In this document: positions 1-8,055 of the stretch, piece by piece
Layout: each line of letters starts with the position of its first letter
Numbering within the stretch: the stretch's first letter is position 1
Origin: Planctomycetaceae bacterium
GTDB lineage: Bacteria; Planctomycetota; Planctomycetia; Pirellulales; Pirellulaceae
Reading direction: 5' to 3'
DNA: 26,845 bases
Assembly: GCA_007124535.1 (NCBI GenBank)
Contig: SLEY01000596.1
Span: 1 to 26,845, forward strand
Notes under the pieces: model-generated
The model's database searches: none
What the model saw: only the letters and a program-made list of their open reading frames with translations
Told to the model about the DNA's origin: nothing
Made by a program: the position numbers and the translations under genes

Positions 1-2671
1 GATTTACCTGTTCGGGCCGGCCGCGCAGGATCGCACTCAATACGGGCAGCGAACGCCGCTCTTCCTCGGCCAGATCCTGCTCCAGGACCGGGTCCAGTTG
101 CCGGGTGTGGTCGGAAAGCAGGGCGGCCAGAATCCGGCAGGCGTCCAGCATGTCCACGCTGGTCGCAATCACATTCTCCAGGATCGTTTCCTTGATCAGC
201 CGGACTCGATCGTATTCCACCATCGAATCGTGGTCGCCGCGGGGCGCCGGCAGTCGCAGGGCCGAGACCTGATCCAACAGCCGCTGCAGTTCGCGGCGAT
301 TCTCCAGACCGCGGCGGATCCAATGCCGCAGAACCTCCGCACGCGGCGGGCCCGTACCGTCCGATGGGGGCGGCGGCAACGTGATGGCCCATTGCCATAA
401 CCGGGCGATCAAGCTGAGAAATGCCAAACGCTCGCCCAACCGCTTGGATTCCCCCAATAATTCGTCATCCGTGGGACGGCCCTCGTCCATCAGTTCGCTT
501 TCCAGGCCGTCGTCGGTGCTGTCACGGTACACCACGTCTTCATACGCCGCACTGAACAGCCCCTGCTCCTCGTCCTCCTCGTCTTCCTCGAACGCACGCA
601 ACGGATCGTCCTCGTCCAACAGGGGGTACGAATCGTCCGTATCCAACAGATTGGCGGCGTCCAGCTCCCACGATGGCACCTCCCAATACAGGGCGGCATT
701 GGCCTCCAGACGATCCAGGAATTTGCAGGCCAGATTCCAAGCGGGCGGGCGAGCGGGGGCGGGCGAAGTCTCCCACTCGCGCTGAAGTTCGACAATCCAG
801 TGCTCGGCCAAATCGAAAAACGAGGTGTCTCCCTTCTCCAGACCGATCGCTTCCGCCTGATCCAGCCAGTGCATCAGCAGGGCCATCGAAGCCACGAAGT
901 CGCGACGTTCCAGCAGGTTGGCGACCACCAGCCCGTACGCTTTGGGCGAATCGAAGACGGTGGCATGCGGCGCCCAAAAACCGATATCCTCCGCCGCGGC
1001 GCCTCCCTGATGCCACAGCCGCAAGGCATGGGCGACCCGCTCCGCCGAATGGTAGGCCTCGTCGACATCGATGGCCTCGACGCTGGAAACCTCGTGGGCG
1101 GCATATTTCCGCCACCAGCGGGCCGTTTCCCGAAAACGCTGGGCGATCTGCTCGCAAAACGTGCCCTCGTCGCGGGCCGCGGCGTCGCTCCAAACACGCG
1201 AATAAAAAGCAAATATCTGCTCCATCAACACCACCAGTTCATCCACCCGGTGGTCGCGGACACTGTTCTCCATCGCAGGGAAGAGACTGAAGTTGCCGTC
1301 GAACCCCAGGATATTCCAGGGATCGACGATCGCCCCGCAGCCGATTCCCCGATGGAGCCAGTCCATAATCTCTTCCAACAGCCGTGCGGCGCGTTCCAAA
1401 TCGCCCTGCTGAACCGCCAATCCGCCTTCGGTCAGGCGGCAGTCGATCTGGCACAGCATGCGTGCCGAGGCGGCGGGCACCACATCGGCTCGAGCCGCCG
1501 CCGCTTCGGGAAACCCCATGCGAGCAAAAATCGCCGCCAGATGCACATGTTCCAATTGGGCCGCGCGCCAGTGGGCCAACGCAGCGTTCAAGTGCTGGCG
1601 CGCCCCGCCAAACGGCTGGTGACGGTGCTGCGCCTCCTGAGACAATCGGCGCCCATGCGCGCCGCCAATCCGAGCCAATAACCGCTCGTAAAATGCGTCC
1701 CGATAAGCGGCGATCCGGGGCAGGAGCGTGGCCAAACTGACCGACGAATCGTGACAGTCCGGGCCCGTACCGCTGATCCCCGTCGACATGATGATCGTGC
1801 CGGCCAGCACGGCCGCCGCTTCCCATACCAATTGCTCGCCGGGAATCCGCGGCTCGGTGGACAGCCGAGACATCAGGGCATCCAGCGTGATCTGACGTAC
1901 CACGTAGCGGGTATAGTAGCCCCGATTGTTGATCTGATGCGGGTCAAGTTGGCCGAAATGATAGTTGGGACGCTTGTTGGCCGGGTGATCGAAATCGTAG
2001 GCTCGAGGATCCAAGGCGATCTCTTCCAGCTCTTCCCGGTCGTAGTAGGCCGCTTGAAGTATCTCCTCGTCCGTCTCCTCCAGCAGCCTCAGCGCCTTTT
2101 CCATGACCTCGCGATAGGGTCCGCAAGCCACGCCCGCACCGCGAATCCATAGCGGTACGGGACGCACCCACTCGTGCGGATACGGCTCGATCCGCTGACT
2201 CTCCAAGGTCGCGACGGGACGATGCCCCAAATAATCGTTCAAGGCCTGAATCGCACCCGACTTGATCCGCGACGTGTCGTCCCAGGGGCCGCCCTGCCTC
2301 AAGACCGCTTCACACACCCGCCCCACAAACAGGGAGTTGAACAAGGCAGCGTCCGTCTGGTGGAACAGGAGATCCTGATGGAACTTCAAGTAGCCCGGAA
2401 GAACGACCTCCCGGACCAAGCGCAGGACGGCCGTGGCCTGGGAAGCATCACGAAAGGCAGGGGCTTGCTGCGATAGCTGCGCCAATCGTTGCTCGAGACC
2501 TTCCAACACCGACCGCCAAACGGGTTCCGAGGCGACCGGGGTGGCTAGTTCAAAAATACGGTCAAGCGAGGACAGAAAGCGGGGGTCCGGGGCGCCGGAA
2601 GAGAAGTTGAGGTAGCCCAGAACTTGCTCAAATGCTTTCTCATCTCCGCTGCTCATCGCCCAATCGTGCAT
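1..2671 (-). CDS. Large conserved-looking protein of unknown function (C-terminus beyond window)
   Basis: An uninterrupted minus-strand frame of 890 codons enters from the left edge, so the C-terminus is missing. I do not recognise the family. The ATG at 2671 has GGAG seven bases upstream, and an in-frame TGA lies seven codons before it, so the start is well bounded; the next ATG (2656) has no ribosome site. There is no signal peptide or membrane helix in what is visible. The protein looks mostly helical. Residues about 680-705 form a strongly acidic patch with runs of Asp/Glu (for example FEEDEEDEEQ), a likely disordered linker between two helical halves. Trp, His and Arg are frequent and evenly spread, as in a folded cytosolic protein. 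The lipoprotein and small basic protein upstream are on the same strand with gaps of 97 and 70 bases, so a loose operon is possible. The gene call is secure; the function is unknown. Confidence 0.85.
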   Translation of the reverse strand, partial: MHDWAMSSGDEKAFEQVLGYLNFSSGAPDPRFLSSLDRIFELATPVASEPVWRSVLEGLEQRLAQLSQQAPAFRDASQATAVLRLVREVVLPGYLKFHQDLLFHQTDAALFNSLFVGRVCEAVLRQGGPWDDTSRIKSGAIQALNDYLGHRPVATLESQRIEPYPHEWVRPVPLWIRGAGVACGPYREVMEKALRLLEETDEEILQAAYYDREELEEIALDPRAYDFDHPANKRPNYHFGQLDPHQINNRGYYTRYVVRQITLDALMSRLSTEPRIPGEQLVWEAAAVLAGTIIMSTGISGTGPDCHDSSVSLATLLPRIAAYRDAFYERLLARIGGAHGRRLSQEAQHRHQPFGGARQHLNAALAHWRAAQLEHVHLAAIFARMGFPEAAAARADVVPAASARMLCQIDCRLTEGGLAVQQGDLERAARLLEEIMDWLHRGIGCGAIVDPWNILGFDGNFSLFPAMENSVRDHRVDELVVLMEQIFAFYSRVWSDAAARDEGTFCEQIAQRFRETARWWRKYAAHEVSSVEAIDVDEAYHSAERVAHALRLWHQGGAAAEDIGFWAPHATVFDSPKAYGLVVANLLERRDFVASMALLMHWLDQAEAIGLEKGDTSFFDLAEHWIVELQREWETSPAPARPPAWNLACKFLDRLEANAALYWEVPSWELDAANLLDTDDSYPLLDEDDPLRAFEEDEEDEEQGLFSAAYEDVVYRDSTDDGLESELMDEGRPTDDELLGESKRLGERLAFLSLIARLWQWAITLPPPPSDGTGPPRAEVLRHWIRRGLENRRELQRLLDQVSALRLPAPRGDHDSMVEYDRVRLIKETILENVIATSVDMLDACRILAALLSDHTRQLDPVLEQDLAEEERRSLPVLSAILRGRPEQVN

Positions 2672-2768
2672 GCCAGGACTCCGCGCCGTTCAACTCAATC
2701 CTCACGGGACCAGTTTATGCCCCGCGGCCCGGATAGTCTAGTGGACCAACAGCCCACTCGGGGGAACG

Positions 2769-3434
2769 TCATGAATCGTCATTCTCCGGGAAATCCTCTT
2801 CCCCCACCGCCAGGTCCGCCTCGGAAGAAAACCGGCAACTGGCGGCCACGGCATGCGCATGCGGCCGATGCGAGCTGAATTGACGCTGCGAAACCTCCAG
2901 ACGGATCGCATACCAGCGTCCGTGGGCCACCGTTTCCAGGACCATCTGGTTCACCAGGACGTCTCGGCTGCGGCGGAGGCTGACATACTCCACCCAATGG
3001 TTATCACCCAACTGGAGGGCTTGCGGCGGGGATTCCAACGCGTCCCCCCCGACAGCCAAGTCCACTTGTTGGACCAGTTCTTCGACGTTCGAGGCGTCTA
3101 CGTGCTCGATACCGGGATAGGGTGGCACGTCGTCCGTGGAAATCAGGATGCGCGGCAGGTCGTTCAACGAGGCTTTGCCCGGGGTGAAGCCCACCAGATA
3201 ACCCGAGCCGGGGCGTGCCCATCCCCAACCTTCCGGGGCAGCGATTTCGAGTCTTCCCCCTTCAAGCGGCGGCATATACGTGCCGATCAGCGACTCGAAA
3301 TCACCAGCCGGAGCCGCAACCTCCGCTGCCGGCTCCGCCGCGGGCGGGACTTCGGGCGACGGCCCGCAACCCCCCGCAATCACCGCCATACACACCAACC
3401 GGCCGAAACGGCCGCAGAACGCCCGCGTTCTCAT
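2769..3434 (-). CDS. Putative lipoprotein of unknown function
   Basis: A 221-residue protein with an N-terminal export signal: basic MRTR, a short hydrophobic stretch LVCMAVIAGG, then Cys23, which would be the lipidated residue. The box is not ideal (A-G-G-C), so an ordinary Sec signal is possible. An Ala/Pro/Glu linker follows (PPAAEPAAEVAAPAG). A mixed alpha/beta domain starts near residue 45 (FESLIGTYMPPLEGG) and ends in an acidic tail (EEDFPENDDS). I do not recognise the domain. A longer reading from 3494 exists, but the ATG at 3434 has GAGG six bases upstream and places the hydrophobic segment where a signal should be. It lies between a small basic protein and a large unknown protein, all on the minus strand. 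Confidence 0.75.
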   Translation of the reverse strand: MRTRAFCGRFGRLVCMAVIAGGCGPSPEVPPAAEPAAEVAAPAGDFESLIGTYMPPLEGGRLEIAAPEGWGWARPGSGYLVGFTPGKASLNDLPRILISTDDVPPYPGIEHVDASNVEELVQQVDLAVGGDALESPPQALQLGDNHWVEYVSLRRSRDVLVNQMVLETVAHGRWYAIRLEVSQRQFSSHRPHAHAVAASCRFSSEADLAVGEEDFPENDDS

Positions 3435-3504
3435 GGGGTACCTCATCCGTTGCTGATCCAGACGGCAGTCGTCATTCGGCCAGGGTAAAAACATCAGGCC
3501 GCGG

Positions 3505-3834
3505 CTAAGCTTCCTCGATCGGCACTCGTTTTCGCTCGATGTAATGCGGCGATTTTCCGGATTGACTCAACGCCAACGCCTTTTTCTCCGCGTCCTCCCG
3601 CTGGTGGAACTCAAACGTGGCGACCGGCTTGCCCGATTGGTTGCACACCATCCAACACAGCTTCCGCCGCGCTTCGACCACAACCTTGGCCCGGCTCTTT
3701 CGCTTGGTCGGCGTCTTGGCCGCCTTGACCGTTTTCGACTTCGTTGCCTTCGTCTTCTTGTCGGTCAGTCCGGCCCGTTCCGCGGCCTCGACTTCCTCCC
3801 GCAACTCTTTCCGATTGACGATTTTGCGTGCCAT
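3505..3834 (-). CDS. Small lysine-rich protein, planctomycete-type conserved hypothetical
   Basis: A 109-residue protein in two parts. Residues 1-25 (MARKIVNRKELREEVEAAER) look helical and charged. Residues about 26-52 are a Lys/Thr/Ala-rich disordered stretch (KKTKATKSKTVKAAKTPTK) like histone-H1-type or ribosomal tails. The C-terminal 50 residues are a compact alpha/beta segment (RKLCWMVCNQSGKPVATFEF, then an Ala/Glu/Lys helix and HYIERKRV). From memory, small proteins of this layout, a KVRWxVF-type strand after a basic tail, recur in planctomycetes; no function is known to me. Nucleic-acid binding is suggested only by charge. A longer reading from 3876 exists, but the ATG at 3834 follows a GGCGGG stretch and starts the conserved-looking part. 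Confidence 0.7.
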   Translation of the reverse strand: MARKIVNRKELREEVEAAERAGLTDKKTKATKSKTVKAAKTPTKRKSRAKVVVEARRKLCWMVCNQSGKPVATFEFHQREDAEKKALALSQSGKSPHYIERKRVPIEEA

Positions 3835-4195
3835 GGGATCCCGCCACCCTTTCCCGAACCAATAAAAACAGGCCATCCTCTCGAAGAGGCCTTGGAGTCC
3901 TTAAGATAACCGATTTGCTGCCGGAATGCCAGTTGGTTACTTTTTGGGAAACAGCAGCTCACTCGAAAGTATGGAATCAGCGAAGCCTGATAGAAAAAAG
4001 TGGTCCGGACCGTACCGCTTCCCCGAAAGATCTGTTTGAGCGGATCGTTCCGCTTGTCGGCGTCGTTCCGTTCCGTCGGGCGACGTTTTTGCGAGGCCCG
4101 GAAGCTCCGGATCGCCACGACCTGGACCGGAAGGTAGGATTCAGCCGGGAAAGACAGGGAAAGCAAAATCGGTCGCGAAAAGTAAAGGTTTGCCC
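3835..4195. other. 361-base divergent intergenic region
   Basis: This gap separates the minus-strand small basic protein from plus-strand glgX, so it should carry both promoters, but I see no convincing -35/-10 pair. It holds a perfect 10-base palindrome GGTCCGGACC at 4002-4011. It also holds a small hairpin at 4039-4054 (AGCGGA / TCCGCT, 4-base loop) in the likely glgX leader. The glgX ribosome site AAAGG lies just before 4196. No credible short gene was seen. Confidence 0.5.
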
Positions 4196-6301
4196 ATGCT
4201 GATGCGGTATCCCCGGGTAAGAAGCCAGTTCAGGCCGGTGTCGACCTGCGGAGCTGTCGCTACCGAGAAGGGAGTCGAATTCTCGGTTTACAGCCGCTCG
4301 GCCACCGGCATGCGGCTGCTGCTGTACGATGATCAGGGGGATAGAGATCCATCCGAAATAATCCATTTGAAGCCGCGACACGATCGGTTTGGCGACCTGT
4401 GGCGAATCTTCGTCCAAGGAATCGGGCACGGGCAACTCTACCATTTGCAAGTCGATGGACCCTTCGATCCCAACCGCGGGTTGTGGTTCGACAGCGGTCG
4501 CCGGTTGATCGATCCCTATGCCCAAGCGTTGGTCGGCGATTTTTTACCCTCGGACGATGGCGTAATTCGCCCCCCCAAATGTATCGTTGTCGGCGACGAT
4601 TTCGATTGGTCGAACGATCGCCGACTGGGATATGATTTCACGGAACTGGTGATCTACGAACTGCATGTCGGGGGGTTCACGCGCAGCCCGAGCAGCGAAG
4701 TGAAGCATCCGGGCACCTATCTGGGGTTAATCGAAAAGATTCCGTACCTCAACAGTCTGGGGGTTACGGCAGTCGAACTGATGCCTGTCCACGAGTTTCC
4801 GATCTTATCACCCGAGGGAGTTTCATCGGGGCGTCCGAACTACTGGGGGTATGATCCTCTGGCCTTCTTTGCACCCCACCGAGGATACGCCGCCAGCGGC
4901 GAACCGGGGGCCCAGGTCCGGGAATTCAAACAGATGGTCCAGGCGTTGCACCAGGCAGGGATCGAAGTGATCCTGGACGTGGTCTTCAATCACACGTGCG
5001 AAGGCAACGAGTTGGGCCCCATACTCAGCCTCAAAGGCTTGGAAAATCCGGTCTACTACCTGTTGGCGGACGGAGGCCGCAAATACCACAATTTCTCGGG
5101 ATGCGGGAATACGGTTAATTGTAACCATCCGGTCGTCCGCCGGATGATTATCGATTGCCTGCGACACTGGGTGTTGACGTACCACGTCGATGGATTCCGT
5201 TTTGATCTGGCGTCGATCCTCTGCCGGGGCCGCGACGGTCACCTGGATCCCAGTGCGCCGCTGATCGAGGAGATCGTGGAAGACCCGATTCTGGCTCCTG
5301 TGAAACTGATTGCGGAAGCTTGGGACGCCGCCGGCGCCTATCAGGTCGGGTCATTTTGGGGGGTTCGCTGGGCCGAGTGGAACGGGCGTTACCGGGACGA
5401 TGTCCGTCGATTCTGGCGAGGCGACGCCCATATGCTGGGACCAATGGCCACCCGTTTGGCAGGTTCCAGCGACCTGTACGAGCACAGCGGTCGCGGACCC
5501 CGGGCCAGTATCAACCTGGTCACCGCGCACGATGGGTTTCCCTTGAACGATCTGGTCAGCTATCGCGAGAAGCACAACGAGGCGAATGGCGAGGGGAATC
5601 GGGATGGGGACAACCACAACTACAGCGAGAACTATGGTTGGGAAGGGCCGGTGCGCGGCGCTCCGCTGGACCCGGCGGCACGCGAAGCGATCGAAGAGAT
5701 CCGTTTGCGGCAAATCAAGAACTTTTGGGCCACGCTGCTGCTGAGCCAAGGGGTGCCGATGGTGGTGGCGGGCGACGAATGCCGCCGGACGCAACAGGGG
5801 AACAATAACGCTTACTGCCAGGATAACGCGATCTCGTGGTTCGATTGGAATCTGGTCCGCGAACACCGGGAACTGGTCCGCTTCTGCCAAGGGCTGATCC
5901 GTTTTCGGCGGCAACAACCCACGATCCGTCGCCGCAGCTTTCCTCGCGGAGATCACCATGGCAACGGGGGGCGGCCGGAAGTTGCTTGGTTCGATTCGGC
6001 GGGCCAGCCCGCCAACTGGGAAAGCAACGACCTGCTGCTGATCTGCCTCTGGACGCGACTGCCGGACGACGAAACCTTGTCCGCCGCCGGGGGGGACTTG
6101 ATGCTGGTGCTGAATGCGACCCCGGACACCCGTCCCTTCACTTTCCCCCCGATCGCCGGAAATGATCGCTGGCGTTTGTTCGTCGACACCGCGGCCAAGG
6201 CGCCCCATGACATTTTCCCCAGCCTCAAGGGGCCGTATGCGCCAAAATCCGGGCGATTGATCCTGAAGCCGCGATCGTTGCGCTGCTATCTCTCCGAGTG
6301 A
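4196..6301 (+). CDS. glgX: Glycogen debranching enzyme, GlgX/isoamylase type (GH13)
   Basis: This enzyme hydrolyses alpha-1,6 branch points in glycogen or limit dextrins in the cytoplasm. The 701 residues are slightly longer than E. coli GlgX and close to TreX-type enzymes. An N-terminal CBM48-like domain (about 10-130) precedes the GH13 barrel. The four GH13 signatures are visible: DVVFNH at about 261-266, GFRFDLAS at about 333-340 with nucleophile Asp337, AEAWD with acid/base Glu374, and VTAHDGF with Asp446. The GYDPLAFFAP and NYSENYGWEG segments are also typical of GlgX. A C-terminal beta domain follows from about residue 590. The ATG at 4196 has AAAGG at good spacing; a TTG two codons earlier is less likely. 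Its last 16 bases overlap the end of the convergent FHA gene. No other glycogen gene is in the window. Confidence 0.93.
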   Translation: MLMRYPRVRSQFRPVSTCGAVATEKGVEFSVYSRSATGMRLLLYDDQGDRDPSEIIHLKPRHDRFGDLWRIFVQGIGHGQLYHLQVDGPFDPNRGLWFDSGRRLIDPYAQALVGDFLPSDDGVIRPPKCIVVGDDFDWSNDRRLGYDFTELVIYELHVGGFTRSPSSEVKHPGTYLGLIEKIPYLNSLGVTAVELMPVHEFPILSPEGVSSGRPNYWGYDPLAFFAPHRGYAASGEPGAQVREFKQMVQALHQAGIEVILDVVFNHTCEGNELGPILSLKGLENPVYYLLADGGRKYHNFSGCGNTVNCNHPVVRRMIIDCLRHWVLTYHVDGFRFDLASILCRGRDGHLDPSAPLIEEIVEDPILAPVKLIAEAWDAAGAYQVGSFWGVRWAEWNGRYRDDVRRFWRGDAHMLGPMATRLAGSSDLYEHSGRGPRASINLVTAHDGFPLNDLVSYREKHNEANGEGNRDGDNHNYSENYGWEGPVRGAPLDPAAREAIEEIRLRQIKNFWATLLLSQGVPMVVAGDECRRTQQGNNNAYCQDNAISWFDWNLVREHRELVRFCQGLIRFRRQQPTIRRRSFPRGDHHGNGGRPEVAWFDSAGQPANWESNDLLLICLWTRLPDDETLSAAGGDLMLVLNATPDTRPFTFPPIAGNDRWRLFVDTAAKAPHDIFPSLKGPYAPKSGRLILKPRSLRCYLSE

Positions 6302-6795
6302 AGACGAGGACCTCGACTGGGGGGATGGGACTCGGATTCAGATTCAGACTCGGATTCGGTGGACTGATCGGAGGCACTGGCAGCAGGAGTTCTGGAAGAA
6401 GAGTGGTTCGACGTGTCATTTTTGGGGGTCTCGGCGGAGGATAAGTCCTCTGCCTGCACCGACGCGGTTTCACTGAACGGCGAATTCGCCGCCGCATCGG
6501 CCGACCAGTTCGAATAGACGGCTCGAAACGAAAGGGGCCCCAAGGTCAACAGACCGCCCGGCGGCAATACCGCTTGCTCCACCCGTCGCTGATTTACGAA
6601 GGTGCCGTTCAGCGATCCCAGGTCTTTGACGATCAAATAACCGTCATATTCCACAATCTCGCAGTGGTTGCGACTGACCAGCGGGTGCGGCAGGACGACC
6701 GATGCTTGACGACCCCGGCCGAGAACGGCCGGCAATCGCAATCGGATCTCCGCGGGGTTTGCTTCGCCGCCGACCAGGACTAATTTTACGTCCAT
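6286..6795 (-). CDS. FHA-domain protein
   Basis: A 169-residue protein. Residues about 1-95 form a forkhead-associated domain, which binds phosphothreonine peptides. The core FHA residues are present: GR at 26-27, SRNH at 41-44 (phosphate-binding Ser and the conserved His), DLGSLNGTFVN at 58-68, then a GPLSFR strand. The remaining 75 residues are low-complexity, rich in Ser, Glu, Thr and Pro, ending in five Glu-Ser pairs and a basic tail. There is no signal peptide or membrane segment, so it is probably a cytosolic adaptor for Ser/Thr kinase signalling. No ribosome site is visible before the ATG at 6795. It is divergent from the MoxR-DUF58 pair, and FHA genes are often found near such modules. 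Its 3' end overlaps the glgX 3' end by 16 bases on the opposite strand. Confidence 0.9.
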   Translation of the reverse strand: MDVKLVLVGGEANPAEIRLRLPAVLGRGRQASVVLPHPLVSRNHCEIVEYDGYLIVKDLGSLNGTFVNQRRVEQAVLPPGGLLTLGPLSFRAVYSNWSADAAANSPFSETASVQAEDLSSAETPKNDTSNHSSSRTPAASASDQSTESESESESESHPPSRGPRLHSER

Positions 6796-6838
6796 CGGGG
6801 GATTCGTTGGGGTGGGAGTTTCGGAGGGATTGTCGCAG

Positions 6839-6855
6839 GAATGTGGGTCACATTC
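6839..6855. promoter_or_regulatory. Operator-like dyad GAATGTG-GGT-CACATTC
   Basis: A perfect 7-base inverted repeat around a 3-base centre lies in the 240-base gap between the divergent FHA and MoxR genes, 44 bases upstream of the FHA start and 180 bases upstream of the MoxR start. The size fits a dimeric regulator site. No flanking promoter is clear, and the arms could pair by chance. Confidence 0.3.
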
Positions 6856-7035
6856 ACCTTGTATGGGATACTAGTCTATTCGCTTGCCCCTGACAAGGCA
6901 ACCCGCAACGTCCCGGCCCTCGGCAGCGCCCCCACCCATTTTCGGAAGACATTCCCCCCAAAGCAATGACCGACGTCCCAACGTCTCGTCAAAACCGTTC
7001 CGGCAGTGTAAAAATAGACAAACTGCTAAGGAAAG

Positions 7036-8043
7036 ATGTCCATGTATGATTCGCCGTTGCCAGCCGATATCCGTCCGGAGGTTGACCAGCCGACGCCAAC
7101 TCAAACGGTGTTTGAACGGATCAGCGAAGAGATCGGCAAGATTTTTGTGGGACAGTCCGAGCTGGTACTGGGCTCGCTGGTCGCCTTGTTTTCCAACGGG
7201 CATGTGCTGATCGAGAGCGTTCCCGGCTTGGGAAAGACGTTGTTTGTGCGGACCTTGGGGCGGGTTTTGGGTTGCCGATTCGGTCGCATCCAGTTCACGG
7301 CGGATCTGATGCCCTCGGATATCACGGGGGCTCCGATCTTCGACATGAAGAATCAGGAGTTTCGCTTTCGCCCCGGTCCGGTGTTCACCCAGTTGCTGTT
7401 AGCCGATGAGATCAACCGTTCGCCGGCCAAAACGCATGCGGCTTTGCTGGAGATCATGCAAGAGTGGCGGGTGACGGTGGACGGTCAGAGCCACCCGTTG
7501 GCTCGCCCGTTCCTGGTGCTGGCGACCCAGAACCCGATCGAATCGGAAGGCACGTATAATTTGCCGGAAGCCCAATTGGACCGGTTCATGTTCAAATTGG
7601 TGGCGGATTATCCGGGGGAGGAGGACGAGGCGCGGATCCTGGCGATGCACAGCCTGCAGATCGATGTGAACGAGCGGCTGGCGACGGAGGTCGAGGCGGT
7701 GACGTCTCCCGAGGAGATCGTACAAATCACGCGGATCAACAGCGATGTCCAGGTGGATCCGCGGCTGATCGACTACATCAATCGGATTGTGCGTTTGACG
7801 CGGCGTTGGCCGTCGTTTCATTTGGGGGCCTCGCCGCGGGCCGGGATCGCGCTGATGCAAGCCGCGCGGACCTTGGCGGCTTTCGCAGGACGGGACTATG
7901 CGGTGCCCGACGACGTGGTCCACCTGGCGCTGCCCGCCCTGCGCCACCGGGTGATGCTGACAGCGGAGGCGGAGGTCGAAGGTCGCCAAGTGGATGATTT
8001 GCTCCGCGAATTGATTCGGACGGTCGAGGTGCCTCGACTGTGA
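7036..8043 (+). CDS. MoxR-family AAA+ ATPase
   Basis: A 335-residue MoxR (AAA_3 plus lid) ATPase. These act as chaperones that mature or insert metal into partner proteins, usually with vWA or DUF58 partners. Visible motifs: Walker A SVPGLGKT at 61-68, Walker B LLLADEIN at 120-127, sensor-1 ATQNP at 163-167, and the family segment EGTYNLPEAQLDRF at about 171-184, including the Arg-finger area. A lid domain covers about 225-330, with the ASPRAG motif. AAGGA lies just before the start; ATG 7036 and ATG 7042 are both possible. The DUF58 gene begins 12 bases after the stop, so they are almost certainly one operon. Confidence 0.95.
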   Translation: MSMYDSPLPADIRPEVDQPTPTQTVFERISEEIGKIFVGQSELVLGSLVALFSNGHVLIESVPGLGKTLFVRTLGRVLGCRFGRIQFTADLMPSDITGAPIFDMKNQEFRFRPGPVFTQLLLADEINRSPAKTHAALLEIMQEWRVTVDGQSHPLARPFLVLATQNPIESEGTYNLPEAQLDRFMFKLVADYPGEEDEARILAMHSLQIDVNERLATEVEAVTSPEEIVQITRINSDVQVDPRLIDYINRIVRLTRRWPSFHLGASPRAGIALMQAARTLAAFAGRDYAVPDDVVHLALPALRHRVMLTAEAEVEGRQVDDLLRELIRTVEVPRL

Positions 8044-8055
8044 AGGGAGCGGGCG

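Noticed and set aside
540..1826. Several 100-290-codon frames on both strands in the first 2.6 kb
   Set aside because: They lie in other frames of one continuous 890-codon minus-strand gene that runs off the window; their composition is Arg/Gly/Pro-rich and shadow-like.
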